From positions 1,984,001 to 2,048,000 of the forward strand of contig JAJNNX010000003.1 in assembly GCA_023159155.1 (NCBI GenBank): a DNA stretch of 64,000 nt, in the 5' to 3' direction. The notes under the pieces are model-generated. The model saw only the letters and a program-made list of their open reading frames with translations. It was not told the DNA's origin and did no database searches. Shown here piece after piece: positions 34,601-46,014 of this stretch. A program made the translations under genes and the position numbers. The first letter of the stretch is position 1. Every line of letters begins with the position of its first letter. The stretch comes from Ustulina deusta. Taxonomy: Eukaryota > Ascomycota > Sordariomycetes > Xylariales > Xylariaceae.

Positions 34601-37600
34601 CCTAATCTTGCTATCCGACTTGATTTTGCTACAGCAGGACATGGTTGAGAGCCTTGGATGCATACCTATCCGTCCAGCCTATTGACCGTGTTGTTGTGAT
34701 GGTCTCGACGCCACGGTTGTAGCCGATGTCACTCGACTTGGCACATCATGATTGGGTATCGCGTATGTGAAGCTCTGTCTTCTCCCTCTTGGTGTGCCCA
34801 TGCTGGCGATTTCATTCGCCAGGGCTCATGCGTGCGAGCTGACAAAGCTCGTGGTCATGGTTCTAGTACGGGATAGATAGATGGCGGGCAACCCGATCAC
34901 TGCAACATTCGGGCTGGGGAGGGGACCGGTAAACGATATCACATACCTCGTGTAGATATGGATCTCTGGGCAACGTCGGGATTGGTGCCGGTCCAAATTC
35001 ATGGCCACGGGGACACAGATGACACGGAGCCTCAAAATCCGTTCTATTCAACCTGGCTATGAGACAGACAGATATTAGGAAAGACGTCCGAATGACCTCC
35101 ACTCTCCTCCGCACATTAATCTCTTATTTTAGCTCGCGTGCTTTTCGGGACGCTTGGGTCGAATTGCTCGATTTGGGCATTGACATGTTTTGGGGACAGT
35201 CGGCTCAATTCGGCCATGCGTCGGGCGGCTTCGGGGTCAAGACCTTTTGCCATGGCAAGCCACAGTAATGTCCGGTTATACGAATGTACGAGGTTGAGTA
35301 GAATGCCTTCTTCCCTCCGATTCGGAGCTGTACCGGTTTCAGGAATCAATCAACAGAGTGAAGATTAGCTTGGCTTTCACAGACTAGGATCGGTATACCT
35401 ACCTACCCTTCGTCTTCTTCCACTTCACTTCTTCTGTTGCTTGCTTCCTTTTCCTTGTCCCGGACTCAGCGTTTTATGACACGTTGCAATGGTGGCGCCG
35501 GTAATTAGCGCCTGTTGCTCCCTCGGAACCCTGAACCTGTTAGGGATGCAGTTGGTTCTGGTTCTCATGTAGCAACTCAGAACGCGTGCATGAGCATAAC
35601 TGCAAGCTACACGAAGGGCAGATACATAGTAGCATCGGGATTTACCGGCCAGTCGCGATCGCAATCACAGTTGCGATGGCAGGACGAGTCCGTATCGGGA
35701 AACAACAATGCTTGTTTTGCCCAGCCGACAATGAACACCCTTAGATACACTCCTTACCCTATTACTGGGTTGTCAAAGTATGATGGGGGAGAGAGAGGAA
35801 TATGTCGTGAGAGCATCAGAGTCTCGCGGGTGACACCCGGTGGTACACAGCCCATCTCCAAATGGACAATCAATACGCGATCTGCGATGGTCTTTGGCAT
35901 CTCGGGTGGTACCGCATGCTGTAACATGGAATATGGAACCTAGGAACCTGCCGGTACTACTCTGTCGTAGTACGAAAGGAGCGGACCTCACAAGGCGGCC
36001 AATGAGGGAATTCTGGCATCAAGGAGGGGTGGTATGATCGAAACCTCTCCCGTCCATCAGTAGATGAAGTACCTAGGTAATGTAGTGTAAATGTGAGATA
36101 CCTACTGCGATTAGCCTGTAGCTGACTCCTCGGCTTGCTCACATACACACTATACGCATTCGTTTCGAGGAGAATGGTCATGTTTCCCAAGGCTGCCAAT
36201 TTTCTTTGATTTCTTCCCCCCTTGATGGTGCTGGTGGTACTCGTGATAGTGAACAACGTATGGCGGCGATACTGTTCATCAGCCCCCATTCTCGCCGCAC
36301 GGAGTAGTAATGCGACGTACTACAAGGTTTGGGTATTCTCCTCGACAACTTACGAGCAAACGTCAGCTGTATATCGAGGCTACATTCAGTTATAGAGGTA
36401 TTAGTTGTGATAGGGCCAAATTACAAGTTGAGATGACACCCTCGACTCCACGTGCTATAGACCAGGTTGGAGACCCAACAGATTGCCAACGACCGTTATC
36501 TAGTCAGTTGCTGACCTCATCTCCTTTCTTCCAGACACGCAAAAGGTAGTTGGAGGAGGCAAAGTCCTGCAATACCGCGTAGTGATATTAGACCAGTCTC
36601 ACACACGACAATACCGTGCAAAGTCGTATGTTTGAACGGAAGAATACGATGTAGGTGGGCTACCTTTTAGGATCTTGTTGTAACCCTCCGTGTGAGTGTG
36701 GTAAATGCATCGTGACCTTGGATAGCCTATAGGCTCTTGGTTCCGTGGGCGCATTAACGACGAGGTATCACGTTGACGAGAAACGGGAACAACCGCCTTC
36801 AAAGAGTTGTGGGCATGGATATACCTGGCTCAAATCGCGGGATGAGGTGTAAGCTTGCCCACCCTCTCCCCACTCGTTGCTGACCACCAATCCGTCAAAC
36901 TTTCCGTGGGTGGTATCGAGCTAGTAGATCTTCAAATCTGAAACGACGAGGGAATATGTCATGGCGTGTGCCAAGTCAAATATAGACAGACGCCGAGACG
37001 AGCTGGAAGATCGCGTAGTAATGTACCTAGAAGGGAATATCCATCAGCAAAAACGAGAACGTCGATTTAGACAGTCTGCGCGGACCATCGTGTTTCGCTC
37101 GCTGCAGCTCAGAGGCCTGTGTCTTATCGCCGAGCGCACTGCCGATGAGTATCCGGTTACCTAGATGATGATGATGATGATGATGTGCAGGGAACTCGCA
37201 ATTTGTTGAATGAAAGGAGAACCACCGACCCGCCAGCAGCGAATCGACGAGGCCTCGGTCCATATTTCCTGCTTCTAGGTATTCGAGCCATATCACCCAC
37301 ACCACACCCGCATATCGTATACATATGGCGCTTATTTCCAGGCGTGCACTACCGTATATTCGAACTCGTATCAGCACAGCAGCAACGATATCAGTCTCCC
37401 GGGTAATGATAGGTATATTGAACTCGAGGCAGCGTATCGAATGATATGTATGAGTGCTTTGCCGCCGGCATTTGCATGGTGGGTTCACTAGCGCACTGCA
37501 CACCTTACCTACATGTCCAGAGGCAGACTCGCCGAGAATATGGAGCTCGGTCACGATTCACCGAGCGACGCTACCTACAGTAGTGTACGTATGCGTGTAC

Positions 37601-40227
37601 TGGAGTGGTTATTGGCCACGGCCTTCTGTCGCGTCAGCATCGGCACCTGCCTGTCTGGTTAACACGACGAATCAAGTCGACGACGACGAGAGAGACTACA
37701 CTCGAACAGGAACGGTCGCCGCGGATTCGCAATGCCGAGACTCGGCTGACAGTTAACGGTCGAGCCATCCGAACTATCGACCACACTAGGTATGGGCATC
37801 GGCACCACAGACCGAGACCGACCTGTAGAATATACCTGTTGTAGTTTGTATCTGAACAGGACCCTCTTGGGGCTTGTCGTTGTCGTTTCATCATGTGCCA
37901 CGTCTTCATCGCTTTCATCCCGTATTGGCGTAACTGCGTATGATGACGGTATCAAGGTCCGCCTTGCGGTGACATACACGTTAACAACTCTGTACAGCAT
38001 ACCTCGTGACTGACTTCTCGGTTAATCTACAGCTATCGAGAGGAGTGTTGGTACCTGGTGTCGTGTATCGCAGTGACAGGGGTAATGATTGCGCACTAGG
38101 TACTGTCTTGTTTAATTAGACGTCGACCGGAAACAAAACATGCTTGCTAAGTCCGATGATTTGACTTATTGGTGCAGCAAATAACAGTAAACAAATTGCC
38201 TGCCAAAGGCAAATAAAACCATAAATCAGCTTTTTTCAGGCAATACATATGCTATATACTATAGTATTAGTACTCGGTAGGAGCTTGATTGTAGGTACAA
38301 GGTACCTACCTCAAGAAGAGACAGGGGTAGGCTGTCATTACTGGGCCTAGTGTGCTTAAGGTTAGGTACCTTAAGTATCTACCTTAGTAGCTAGTGTAGG
38401 TAGTATGTTGTGCGATGAAATTCAAACCCTGCATATACACTGCCTAAGTGTACACTAGGTACTGTACGCGACACTAAGTTGCGGACCCTTTACCCCACCA
38501 ACCTTTTTTTATTTTTTATTTTATTTTTTATAACTAGCTTTCTTTAATGTTGCATTTTCAATAATCTATAGTAGGTATAACTAGGACAGAGAAAAGGAGA
38601 TTTGGGGCTTAAAATATATAACACTACCTAACCTGCCTGCATATAGAGACTTTTCTACTACCTAGAGTAGGAACCATGTGCACACTGCACTGGGCTACCT
38701 ACATTGGTAGGCTAACAGGGGATGGTTCGGGTACCACAACGACTCCAATTCCCACGTTTTGTTACCTACCTTCTAGTGTTGCTAGTACACTTAGATAGGT
38801 ACTGTAATGTCCACTTTCCACTACTCGCTCCGCTTCTGGGCTCTACACCATTCCCGGGGTCTCCACTACAGTACAGTACCAAGTAGTAGTGTGCACTATA
38901 TTTAGACTATAGGTACCTAGGTACCCATATATACATTACTTGTTAGTGGTATATGACTTACAGCTGAGCGACAGCAGCAACAAGATTTGTGATATAAGTG
39001 TATAGGCAAGTATATTTTATCAATCGGTGGATAGTGCCACACATGCTCTCTGACCAGAAAGAGACTTACTCCGAAGGACGGGACGTGATTACCACCCGGT
39101 TCTGTCCGCTGTTGTCCCTCTCGTGATCCATTTTCTATAGGACAGGCACAGGCATACACAATGATTCTTTCGGTTCCTACGGTAAAGCTAGTGTTGCTGA
39201 CAGACAACGGATAAGATTGCAGACTACACTAAACTAGGTAGTACATGAGGTGGGATGCCGATGCCGTGTGTATGTGTACACACACACACACATAGTCACA
39301 CATTACAAGCTGCCGAGATGATACTAATACATACATACCTATCTGTGTACTCGATGTTTATACCCAACCAGATATCACATATACTGCGTACGTACTTACC
39401 TATCTAGGTATATACCTACCTAGTGTAGGCAAACACCCACACATTCACACACATTTACATACCTAACCTACATCAAAATCATCCTCCGTCCTCCCCTCTG
39501 CCCTCCAGCCCACCCCCAAAAGAATCCTAGTCACAGTTTCAGTCACAGTCTGGCTACCAATCTTCTCTCCCAGGTCTCTCTATCCAGTGGAATCACACCC
39601 AACGGTCCCTCATGACTGCATACCCTCCAGAGTAGTGCACACTAGATAGAATCCCGCTCCCACGGCCGTCGTCTAACCTGTGGGCGCCACGGCTTCATTC
39701 GCCAAGGACCGATCACCAACCCACTCGGCCGAGAGCCGGTTCGCGACCCTGCTGCTGCTGCTTGACCATCCATTCCCAGGCTCCCTACCCAGCACTTATT
39801 ATCCTCACTATGGATGTGACCATGGGTGGTTGATGACACCGCACTTCTCTATTCACTATCATGTCAGGGCCGATACAGTTATTAGACTGGATTCGAACGA
39901 CTAGATTGTCGTTCTAATACTCTAGGCCTCTCTCCCTCCCTCCCTCCATCCATCTACCTGTGTGCATTTTCATAGTCTTTTCCGTGTTGAACTCTGGGTA
40001 TCGAGATTATAACAAGCGGCATTCATTGTGTCGATCAGGCAGTCGACAGGAGCAAGACACATCATCATACACCGCTTTTCGAGTTTAATGTGTCCTCTTA
40101 ATGTGATCTATTCTTCATCCGCTCTCTTGTTTGCTTTTTCTATTTAGCTTGTTTTTCTTCTTCATCTTTGACAGTCTGTCTAGCCCGGCCAGGGGGAGAC
40201 TAGCAGCCTCATTGCAAACAGACAACC
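31603..40227. other. 8.6-kb stretch without a convincing gene
   Basis: It contains a (GATGTT)n tract at 31649-31682, many CCTAGGTACC/GGTACCTAGG words (for example 32231, 32396, 32425, 34125, 36068, 38913), a (CTAC)n/(CTAT)n tract at 33694-33736, an (ATG)n tract near 37163-37182 and a (CA)n tract at 39279-39294. Frames are short, overlap on both strands and mostly begin with non-ATG codons. The only stretch with coding flavour is minus-strand 35116-35333: an AG acceptor (GGTACAG) precedes an open frame ending MAKGLDPEAARRMAELSRLS...; it could be an exon of an unrecognised gene. The right end must hold the promoter of the fusion gene at 40228. Confidence 0.45.
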
Positions 40228-43200
40228 ATGTTTCCCATAGATGCCGCGCTGCTGCCGTCCCTGGCCACGCGGAAGGCCTTGCTTGTCGTGGACGCTCAAA
40301 ATGATTTCCTGGCCGAAGACGGCGCCTTGCCCGTCACGATGCCTATTGGCCTGTCCCAGAAAATCAGTGACCTGGCCAACGATTTCCGCAGGAATGGTGG
40401 CGAGATCATATGGGTGCAGAGCCAGTTCGAGGTCTCCCGGCCTATAGAGGAGGCGCAGATCATGACCTCAAACGTGCCGAGTTCTTCTGCCGGCGCAGTG
40501 CCTCCTCGTGGCCGCCGTTCGCGCACCACGCCTCCTGTGACGGAGCCTGCCCTTTCGCCGGAGGCATTTCTCACGCCAGACGCCAGGGCGGGGCCGACTT
40601 GCGTCAAGGCGGGCGCGCCGGGCACGGAGATGCATCCGGTCGTCAAGCAGGCGGTCGGGCCTAGGGACTTGGTGCTGGTCAAGACGTTCTACTCGGCATT
40701 CAAGCTAGAGGAGCTGCTGAGAGTACTACGGGTCAGGTTTGTCACGGAGCTGTTCATTTGTGGCTCGCTGATCAACGTCGGGGTCATGGCCACGGCAATC
40801 GATGCCGCCAGTTATGGATACACCATCACCATCGTCGACGACTGCTGCGGCGCGCAGAGCATGTCACGGCACCGTGCAGCCCTCGGGCATATCAAAAATA
40901 CGACGGGCTGCGACACACTCTCGGCAGCCAAGATATTGAACCTGATGAAGCCGAAGCCGACCTCCCCTGAGCAGGCAGACAACCAGCAGCAGCAGCAACA
41001 GCAGCAGCGTCGGGGTACAGCAGGCGGTAAATCTCCAACCGTACGTCTTCGAAGAGGCAAACAGGACGCTATTGCGCCGTCTGCCTCGGATATCCAACCG
41101 TCGTTTGAGAGATTGTCACTAAGTGGTGAACCTGCAGCCGCCGACGAGCACGAGCCCACGGTCATCGCACCACCGCAGCAGCGACGGCAGCAGCAGCAGT
41201 CAGATTCAAAATCACAGTCACAGTCCCAGTTACAATCACAATCGCCATCAGCGCTACAGCCCGTGGCAAGGCCTAACCACCCACAGACCAAAAACCAGAC
41301 AGATCGAGATACTGTAATAGCAACACCGAACAGGCGACCGTCAGCAGCTAATTATCATAATCATAATCATAATAGTAATGCCTACGTTCCAGCCGCTGCG
41401 GCTGTTAAAACTAAAAACTCCGATGACGGCCGTTATGAGTCAGCGAGACTAGACGAAGACGACGAGCAGGAAGCGATGGCGCGTACCGACCCTCTAACGT
41501 GGGGTCTGGCATCATCATTACCATCGCCCACGAGGATATCCCAGCACTCTCAACAATCCACCCCGCCTATTTCGCTATCAAAGCTGAGCCCCAACAGCAA
41601 CAGCAACGACACTAATGATGCCAAGAATGCCGACCTCGTGGTCAACGAAGAGCGAAACAGCTCGAAAGGCGTAGAAAGCCCATCAACAACGACAAACAAT
41701 GCAAGTAGTTCGGGCCCATCAAGGGAGGAGTCTGAGTCACTAGAGACCCCTCCAACGCCTATTAGTAGGACGCTCATGGCCAACACAACGACATCATGCG
41801 ATCCCTTGAGCCCCTCGAACACTCGAGATAGCACAAAGCAAAATAGTATAATGACACCACAACTACCGCTACCAGACGCGCAAAGCCCACCGCTCTGCGA
41901 AGGCGACGCCAAAGTCATCTACAACATCCTTCCCGAGGCACTCTCTGACGACATCTTCGCGCGCATCCGCTCCGAAGTCGCATGGCAGCGGATGTCGCAT
42001 CAAGGCGGGGAAGTTCCTCGTCTAGTTGCCGTGCAGGGTCTCGTCGAAGCAGACGGTAGCAAACCCGTGTACCGCCACCCGGCCGACGAAAGTCCGCCCC
42101 TGCACCCCTTCACGCCCGCCGTGGACGCCGTCCGCGCCGTCGTCGAGAAGGAACTCGGCCACCCGCTGAACCATGTCCTCATCCAGCTCTACCGTGCCGG
42201 CACAGATTACATCTCTGAGCATAGCGACAAGACCCTCGACATCGTGCGCGACAGCTTCATCGCGAACGTAAGCCTTGGCGCCGAGCGCACCATGACGCTG
42301 CGCACGAAGCGGAAACCTAGAGAGTCAAAGCCAAGGTCGGTTGAGGGTGAGGAGGACGTGTGTGGAGAGGCCGAGTCTGGGCATGGCGGTGGAGATGGCG
42401 ATGGCCTCAAGCGCCAGGTGCAGCGCGCCCGGCTCCCGCACAACTCACTCTTTCAAATGGGTCTAGCAACGAACGCGCGGTGGCTACACGGTATTCGGCA
42501 AGACAAGCGGGCCCCGCGCGACAGGACGTCCACGGAGCTCGCGTACGACGGGGTTCGCATCTCGCTGACGTTCCGGCGGATCGGCACGTTTTTGACCAGC
42601 GATGAGGCGCGGATCTGGGGACAAGGTGCGACAGCCAAGACACGTGAGAGCGCCCGCGCCGTCGTAAATGGGATGTCGGACAACGCCATCGCCATGCTCA
42701 AGGCCTTCGGTCGTGAGAACCAAGACGCCGAGTTCGACTGGGAAGAACGTTATGGACCCGGCTTCGATGTCCTACATATCACGGCCGCGAAGAGACTTTT
42801 TTTTTCCGGCGACGCCGTGGCTAATCTACGCCTGCGCAGCTTAGCCGCCGAGTTAGGTATTTCTTATGCCCGTGGCAGTTTATCGGGAGGGGATGATCAG
42901 GGCGCGGGAAGACACGCGGCTGTTGCTAATACCCCTGGAGCTGGAACGGGAACGGGAACGCGCGCGATTGGGTCAACCGAAGTACCGGTTAAATTCGTGG
43001 ATAACGACGAGGCGAAGACGGTCGTTCTCGGACAGCGGAATATCATGTTGTATCTCGAGAAAACATACGGCGGCGAGGAGACGTCGAATGAAGAACACGT
43101 TGTAAGCGAGCGATTCGAGCGGGGTATGGGGTTTCTAGATCTATGGCGGTCTTCTCTTCTTCCGCCTCCTTCCCCGCCAAGTACAGAGAAGGAGACAGAC

Positions 43201-43479
43201 GCAGTCGAGGTAACGAACCTCCTCTCGCCCTGGGAAGAATACGCCGCAGGAAGCGCCTTCATCGCCGGGCCGGAACCAAGTCTCGCTGACTTCGCGTTCT
43301 GGCCCGTATTACACGATATTTTCTCGTCCCCTCTCGCCTCTTCCGTATTGGGGGATAACGGGGACGGGAAAGAAAAAGAGAAGGGAGGTGGGAAATTCCA
43401 CTCCCGCTTCCCACATCTACGCGCGTACCACGACCGTATGCAAGCAAGAGAAGCCATCGCACAGATCCTCAGCCGCTAG
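40228..43479 (+). CDS. Three-domain protein: isochorismatase-like (no catalytic Cys), AlkB-type 2OG-Fe(II) dioxygenase, GST-like
   Basis: Intronless, 1083 residues; ATG in good context (ACAACCATG). Residues about 12-235 are an isochorismatase-like fold: LLVVDAQNDFL with D22, K152 in LVKTFYSAF, but FICGSLINVGVMATAIDAAS has G185 where cysteine hydrolases carry the nucleophile. Residues about 245-555 are a low-complexity linker with Q, S/Q and N/S runs. Residues about 560-790 are an AlkB-type dioxygenase with iron ligands H665-x-D667 and H754 and the 2-oxoglutarate pair R777-x5-R783 (RISLTFR), plus a PLHPFTP substrate-lid region as in nucleic-acid demethylases. Residues about 838-1083 resemble a glutathione S-transferase, with NIMLYLEKTYG and an SLADFAFWPVL helix. 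AlkB enzymes remove alkyl groups from nucleic acids; the flanking folds may be regulatory or recognition modules (inference). A pyrimidine-rich tract follows the stop at 43546-43600. Confidence 0.9.
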   Translation: MFPIDAALLPSLATRKALLVVDAQNDFLAEDGALPVTMPIGLSQKISDLANDFRRNGGEIIWVQSQFEVSRPIEEAQIMTSNVPSSSAGAVPPRGRRSRTTPPVTEPALSPEAFLTPDARAGPTCVKAGAPGTEMHPVVKQAVGPRDLVLVKTFYSAFKLEELLRVLRVRFVTELFICGSLINVGVMATAIDAASYGYTITIVDDCCGAQSMSRHRAALGHIKNTTGCDTLSAAKILNLMKPKPTSPEQADNQQQQQQQQRRGTAGGKSPTVRLRRGKQDAIAPSASDIQPSFERLSLSGEPAAADEHEPTVIAPPQQRRQQQQSDSKSQSQSQLQSQSPSALQPVARPNHPQTKNQTDRDTVIATPNRRPSAANYHNHNHNSNAYVPAAAAVKTKNSDDGRYESARLDEDDEQEAMARTDPLTWGLASSLPSPTRISQHSQQSTPPISLSKLSPNSNSNDTNDAKNADLVVNEERNSSKGVESPSTTTNNASSSGPSREESESLETPPTPISRTLMANTTTSCDPLSPSNTRDSTKQNSIMTPQLPLPDAQSPPLCEGDAKVIYNILPEALSDDIFARIRSEVAWQRMSHQGGEVPRLVAVQGLVEADGSKPVYRHPADESPPLHPFTPAVDAVRAVVEKELGHPLNHVLIQLYRAGTDYISEHSDKTLDIVRDSFIANVSLGAERTMTLRTKRKPRESKPRSVEGEEDVCGEAESGHGGGDGDGLKRQVQRARLPHNSLFQMGLATNARWLHGIRQDKRAPRDRTSTELAYDGVRISLTFRRIGTFLTSDEARIWGQGATAKTRESARAVVNGMSDNAIAMLKAFGRENQDAEFDWEERYGPGFDVLHITAAKRLFFSGDAVANLRLRSLAAELGISYARGSLSGGDDQGAGRHAAVANTPGAGTGTGTRAIGSTEVPVKFVDNDEAKTVVLGQRNIMLYLEKTYGGEETSNEEHVVSERFERGMGFLDLWRSSLLPPPSPPSTEKETDAVEVTNLLSPWEEYAAGSAFIAGPEPSLADFAFWPVLHDIFSSPLASSVLGDNGDGKEKEKGGGKFHSRFPHLRAYHDRMQAREAIAQILSR

Positions 43480-44616
43480 TCGCGTGTCTGCGGTGAAGTT
43501 GCCTCGAGTGGTAGCAATTCCCACGCTCGGTCCCCTCACTTCGACCCTCCCCTTTTCTTTTCTTTTTTTTCTTTCTTCTTTTTCTTTTCTTATTATTCTC
43601 CCTATATTCATCTCCCCTTTTTATGTCATGTTTTGGTTCGTTCTATTTTGCATGAATAAGCGTGGCATATAGCAGCAATAGCGTAGCATACCTACCGAGC
43701 ATATCATTCAAATTTATCATGGGTTAGGGGACCAGGGGAAGGAGGGGGAGGGGAAATAGCGTACCTATAGGTATTATGATATCATACTATTTCGTGCAAT
43801 TGGGTGGTTTGAGGAAGTCGTACCAAGTACATATACGCAATATTAATCACGTTGTACCTCTGTATAATTCCGTGAATGCAAGGTTCTTGTATCTGTATCT
43901 ATATGTGTCATGTCCAAGTAGCTAGCAGAGGCAGAATCTAAGTGTGATCGCGTGTGATGGGGAAACTTTGCTGTTGGATATATCATTGCTCACTCTTATA
44001 TAGGTGGCTGACTAGGAGGCAGGCCGCACGTTGTAAAGCGTTAGGCTGGTTAACCAGCCTGCTGCCGTCGTATATCGATATAAAAGGAAATCACACTGCA
44101 TGAAGCAGCGGGTTATTAACCAGTCCGCTGCCATCGTACGCCCGCTCTGCTTCTAAGGACCTAGGTACCTGAGCCATACTTCTTCCTAGCCATGGTTCAA
44201 ATCCGCCTCCATTCCGTGCCCTCTAGAACCATACCAGGGCCACACTGGAACCGTGAATCCATGTCGCTTCCGGAACACCTGTTTGCGACAGCTTTATAAT
44301 ATAACCGTTTCCCCAAAAGAAAATTCATGCCTCAGGCCGGCCTTTCCCATGCGCCCTGTGCTAGCATATTTTTTTTTAAAAAAAGAAGAAAAAAAGGAAG
44401 TTCTCTCATGCCTACTATAGCCCTGTTAATTAACGCTCTTATGTGCTCGGTTCAAAATTGGAATGCCATGTATGCGCGCCGGAGATATATAGAATGACCA
44501 AATCATGAGTTCTGTGACATATTCTCGTTGCCATGTCCTAGTCGACGCCGTTCCGATACAACAAGGTGCTAAGGGACAGCGGGGTATCCTGAATGCATAT
44601 TTGTCGTTCCGTCTCC
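43480..44616. other. Intergenic region between convergent genes; no gene seen
   Basis: It starts with a T/C-rich tract (43546-43600) likely belonging to the 3' UTR of the fusion gene. An A/T-homopolymer patch lies at 44370-44395. A GGTTCAAATCC word at 44194 is not accompanied by an A-box or cloverleaf. Confidence 0.4.
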
Positions 44617-46014
44617 TCAGGCCATGGGGGGTGGCGGCGGATTAGGGTGTGGGTTAGGTGGGTGGTTGGTGAAGGTGCTGGCGAACGTGTGGCGGTAGGC
44701 GACCGGCGAGTCGTTGAAAGGAGCCTTAGGCGTGGCTAGAGATGGGAAGTTGTTGGTGGGAGCAGGTGGCGGGTTCGGTGTGCTCGAGTAGCCATTGATG
44801 CTCGTGGAGGACGTCCTGTCGTTGTCCTGCAGGATAATGACGGGCCGCCTGGCTACCATCTCAAACACGACAGAACCACCGTCCTTCTCGCTCGCGTGAA
44901 CCTCCTTATCGTTCATACTAAGCGCGCGCAATATCTGCTTGTCGATGCGATCGAGGTCGTGGTCTTGGATGTCGCCTTTGAGATAGGCGGCGATGTCACG
45001 CGCCGGCATGGCAGCAGCATGAGTGAGGCGCGCAATGGCACTCCGGATGCCGGCGTTGTTCTCACGCTGCCAGCGACGATACGAGGCCAGGGTATGCATT
45101 TCGTCGGGCAATGTGACGGGGTGGTTGTGTTGGGTCTCGAGGATCTCGATGAACCAGCGATCGCCCTCGCGTCGCAAACGGCGGATGGCGGCCTTCCAAG
45201 GACAGCCGCACTTCTTGGACTCCCGGCGACGCTCCCCGCGCGACTGGGATACAAACTCGTTGCCGCCCTTGTCGCAGGCAAAGTCCTTGCGAATGATGTC
45301 GCCGTCGGGGTCGTACTTGCCCGAGGGCAGCTTCTCCTTGACGGTACGCTTCTGCGACACGCCGTAGCCCGAGGTGAAGACGTGCAACTGCAGCGAGAAG
45401 ATGGCATCTTCCAGGGTGTTGTAAGGGCCCTTGCTGAAGGGGTGGACGGTGGGCGGGCGCGGAGGGAGGGGCGACGAGAAAGGAGGCTCGGCGTCAGTGT
45501 CGCTGCGGCGACGCTTGTGTGGGCGGCCAGCGGCACGACGACGGCGCTGGGCGTCTGGGGTAGCTGTCGCAGTCACTGCCGCAGACGGGTTCGCGGGGCT
45601 GGTGCTCAGACTCGAAACAGCGGGCAGGGCGGGGATGGGAGCCGTGGCCTGAAGCTGTCGAGGCTGGAGAGGACCAGCGGCAGCGCCATTGACGCGGGGG
45701 GACCGGGGCTGCGACTGGAGGTGGTGATGTATGTTGCCATTGGGAGTGTAATTGGCCGCAGGTTGGATGGCATGTTGCTGCTGCTGTTGCGAAGGAGGGG
45801 GGAGCGGTGGTGGCGGCGGCGGCGGAGGAGGAGGGGGAGGAGGCGGCGGAAGAGGCTGAGGCTGAGATTGGGATTGGGAGTTCTGCTGGAAGCTGAGTTG
45901 GCTATATGTTTGTTGTTGCTGTTGCTGTTGCTGTTGTTGTTGCTGCTGCTGCTGCTGCTGTTGTTGGTTGTAATGCTGCAATGGCGTCAGAGCCCCGAAT
46001 TGCGAGGCGGCCAT
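44617..46014 (-). CDS. FAR1-type (WRKY-GCM1-fold) zinc-finger DNA-binding protein
   Basis: 465 residues from the ATG at 46014 (MAASQFGALTPLQHYN); the frame is open a little further up but only through a TTG, so the ATG is preferred. Residues 15-35 are polyglutamine and about 50-70 polyproline. A basic patch (GRPHKRRRSD) near residue 165 looks like a nuclear signal. Residues about 195-305 carry the FAR1 domain: TLEDAIFSLQLHVFTSGYGV, FACDKGG, KKCGCPWKA, and ILETQHNHP, giving the C-C-H-H zinc ligands (about C242, C268/C270, H297/H299). This fold descends from Mutator-like transposases; here no transposase core or SWIM finger follows, only a Pro/Ser-rich tail. A nuclear regulator is the likely role. 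A splice acceptor-like CACCATCCAG just upstream (about 46040) leaves room for a 5' UTR intron. Confidence 0.82.
   Translation of the reverse strand: MAASQFGALTPLQHYNQQQQQQQQQQQQQQQQQQQTYSQLSFQQNSQSQSQPQPLPPPPPPPPPPPPPPPLPPPSQQQQQHAIQPAANYTPNGNIHHHLQSQPRSPRVNGAAAGPLQPRQLQATAPIPALPAVSSLSTSPANPSAAVTATATPDAQRRRRAAGRPHKRRRSDTDAEPPFSSPLPPRPPTVHPFSKGPYNTLEDAIFSLQLHVFTSGYGVSQKRTVKEKLPSGKYDPDGDIIRKDFACDKGGNEFVSQSRGERRRESKKCGCPWKAAIRRLRREGDRWFIEILETQHNHPVTLPDEMHTLASYRRWQRENNAGIRSAIARLTHAAAMPARDIAAYLKGDIQDHDLDRIDKQILRALSMNDKEVHASEKDGGSVVFEMVARRPVIILQDNDRTSSTSINGYSSTPNPPPAPTNNFPSLATPKAPFNDSPVAYRHTFASTFTNHPPNPHPNPPPPPMA

Noticed and set aside
37027..37554. 175-residue minus-strand frame with a polyhistidine run
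   Set aside because: The histidines come from an (ATG)n microsatellite; competing frames exist on the other strand and no domain is recognisable.
44161..44240. Possible tRNA gene signalled by GGTTCAAATCC
   Set aside because: No A-box, no acceptor stem and no anticodon arm could be fitted upstream.
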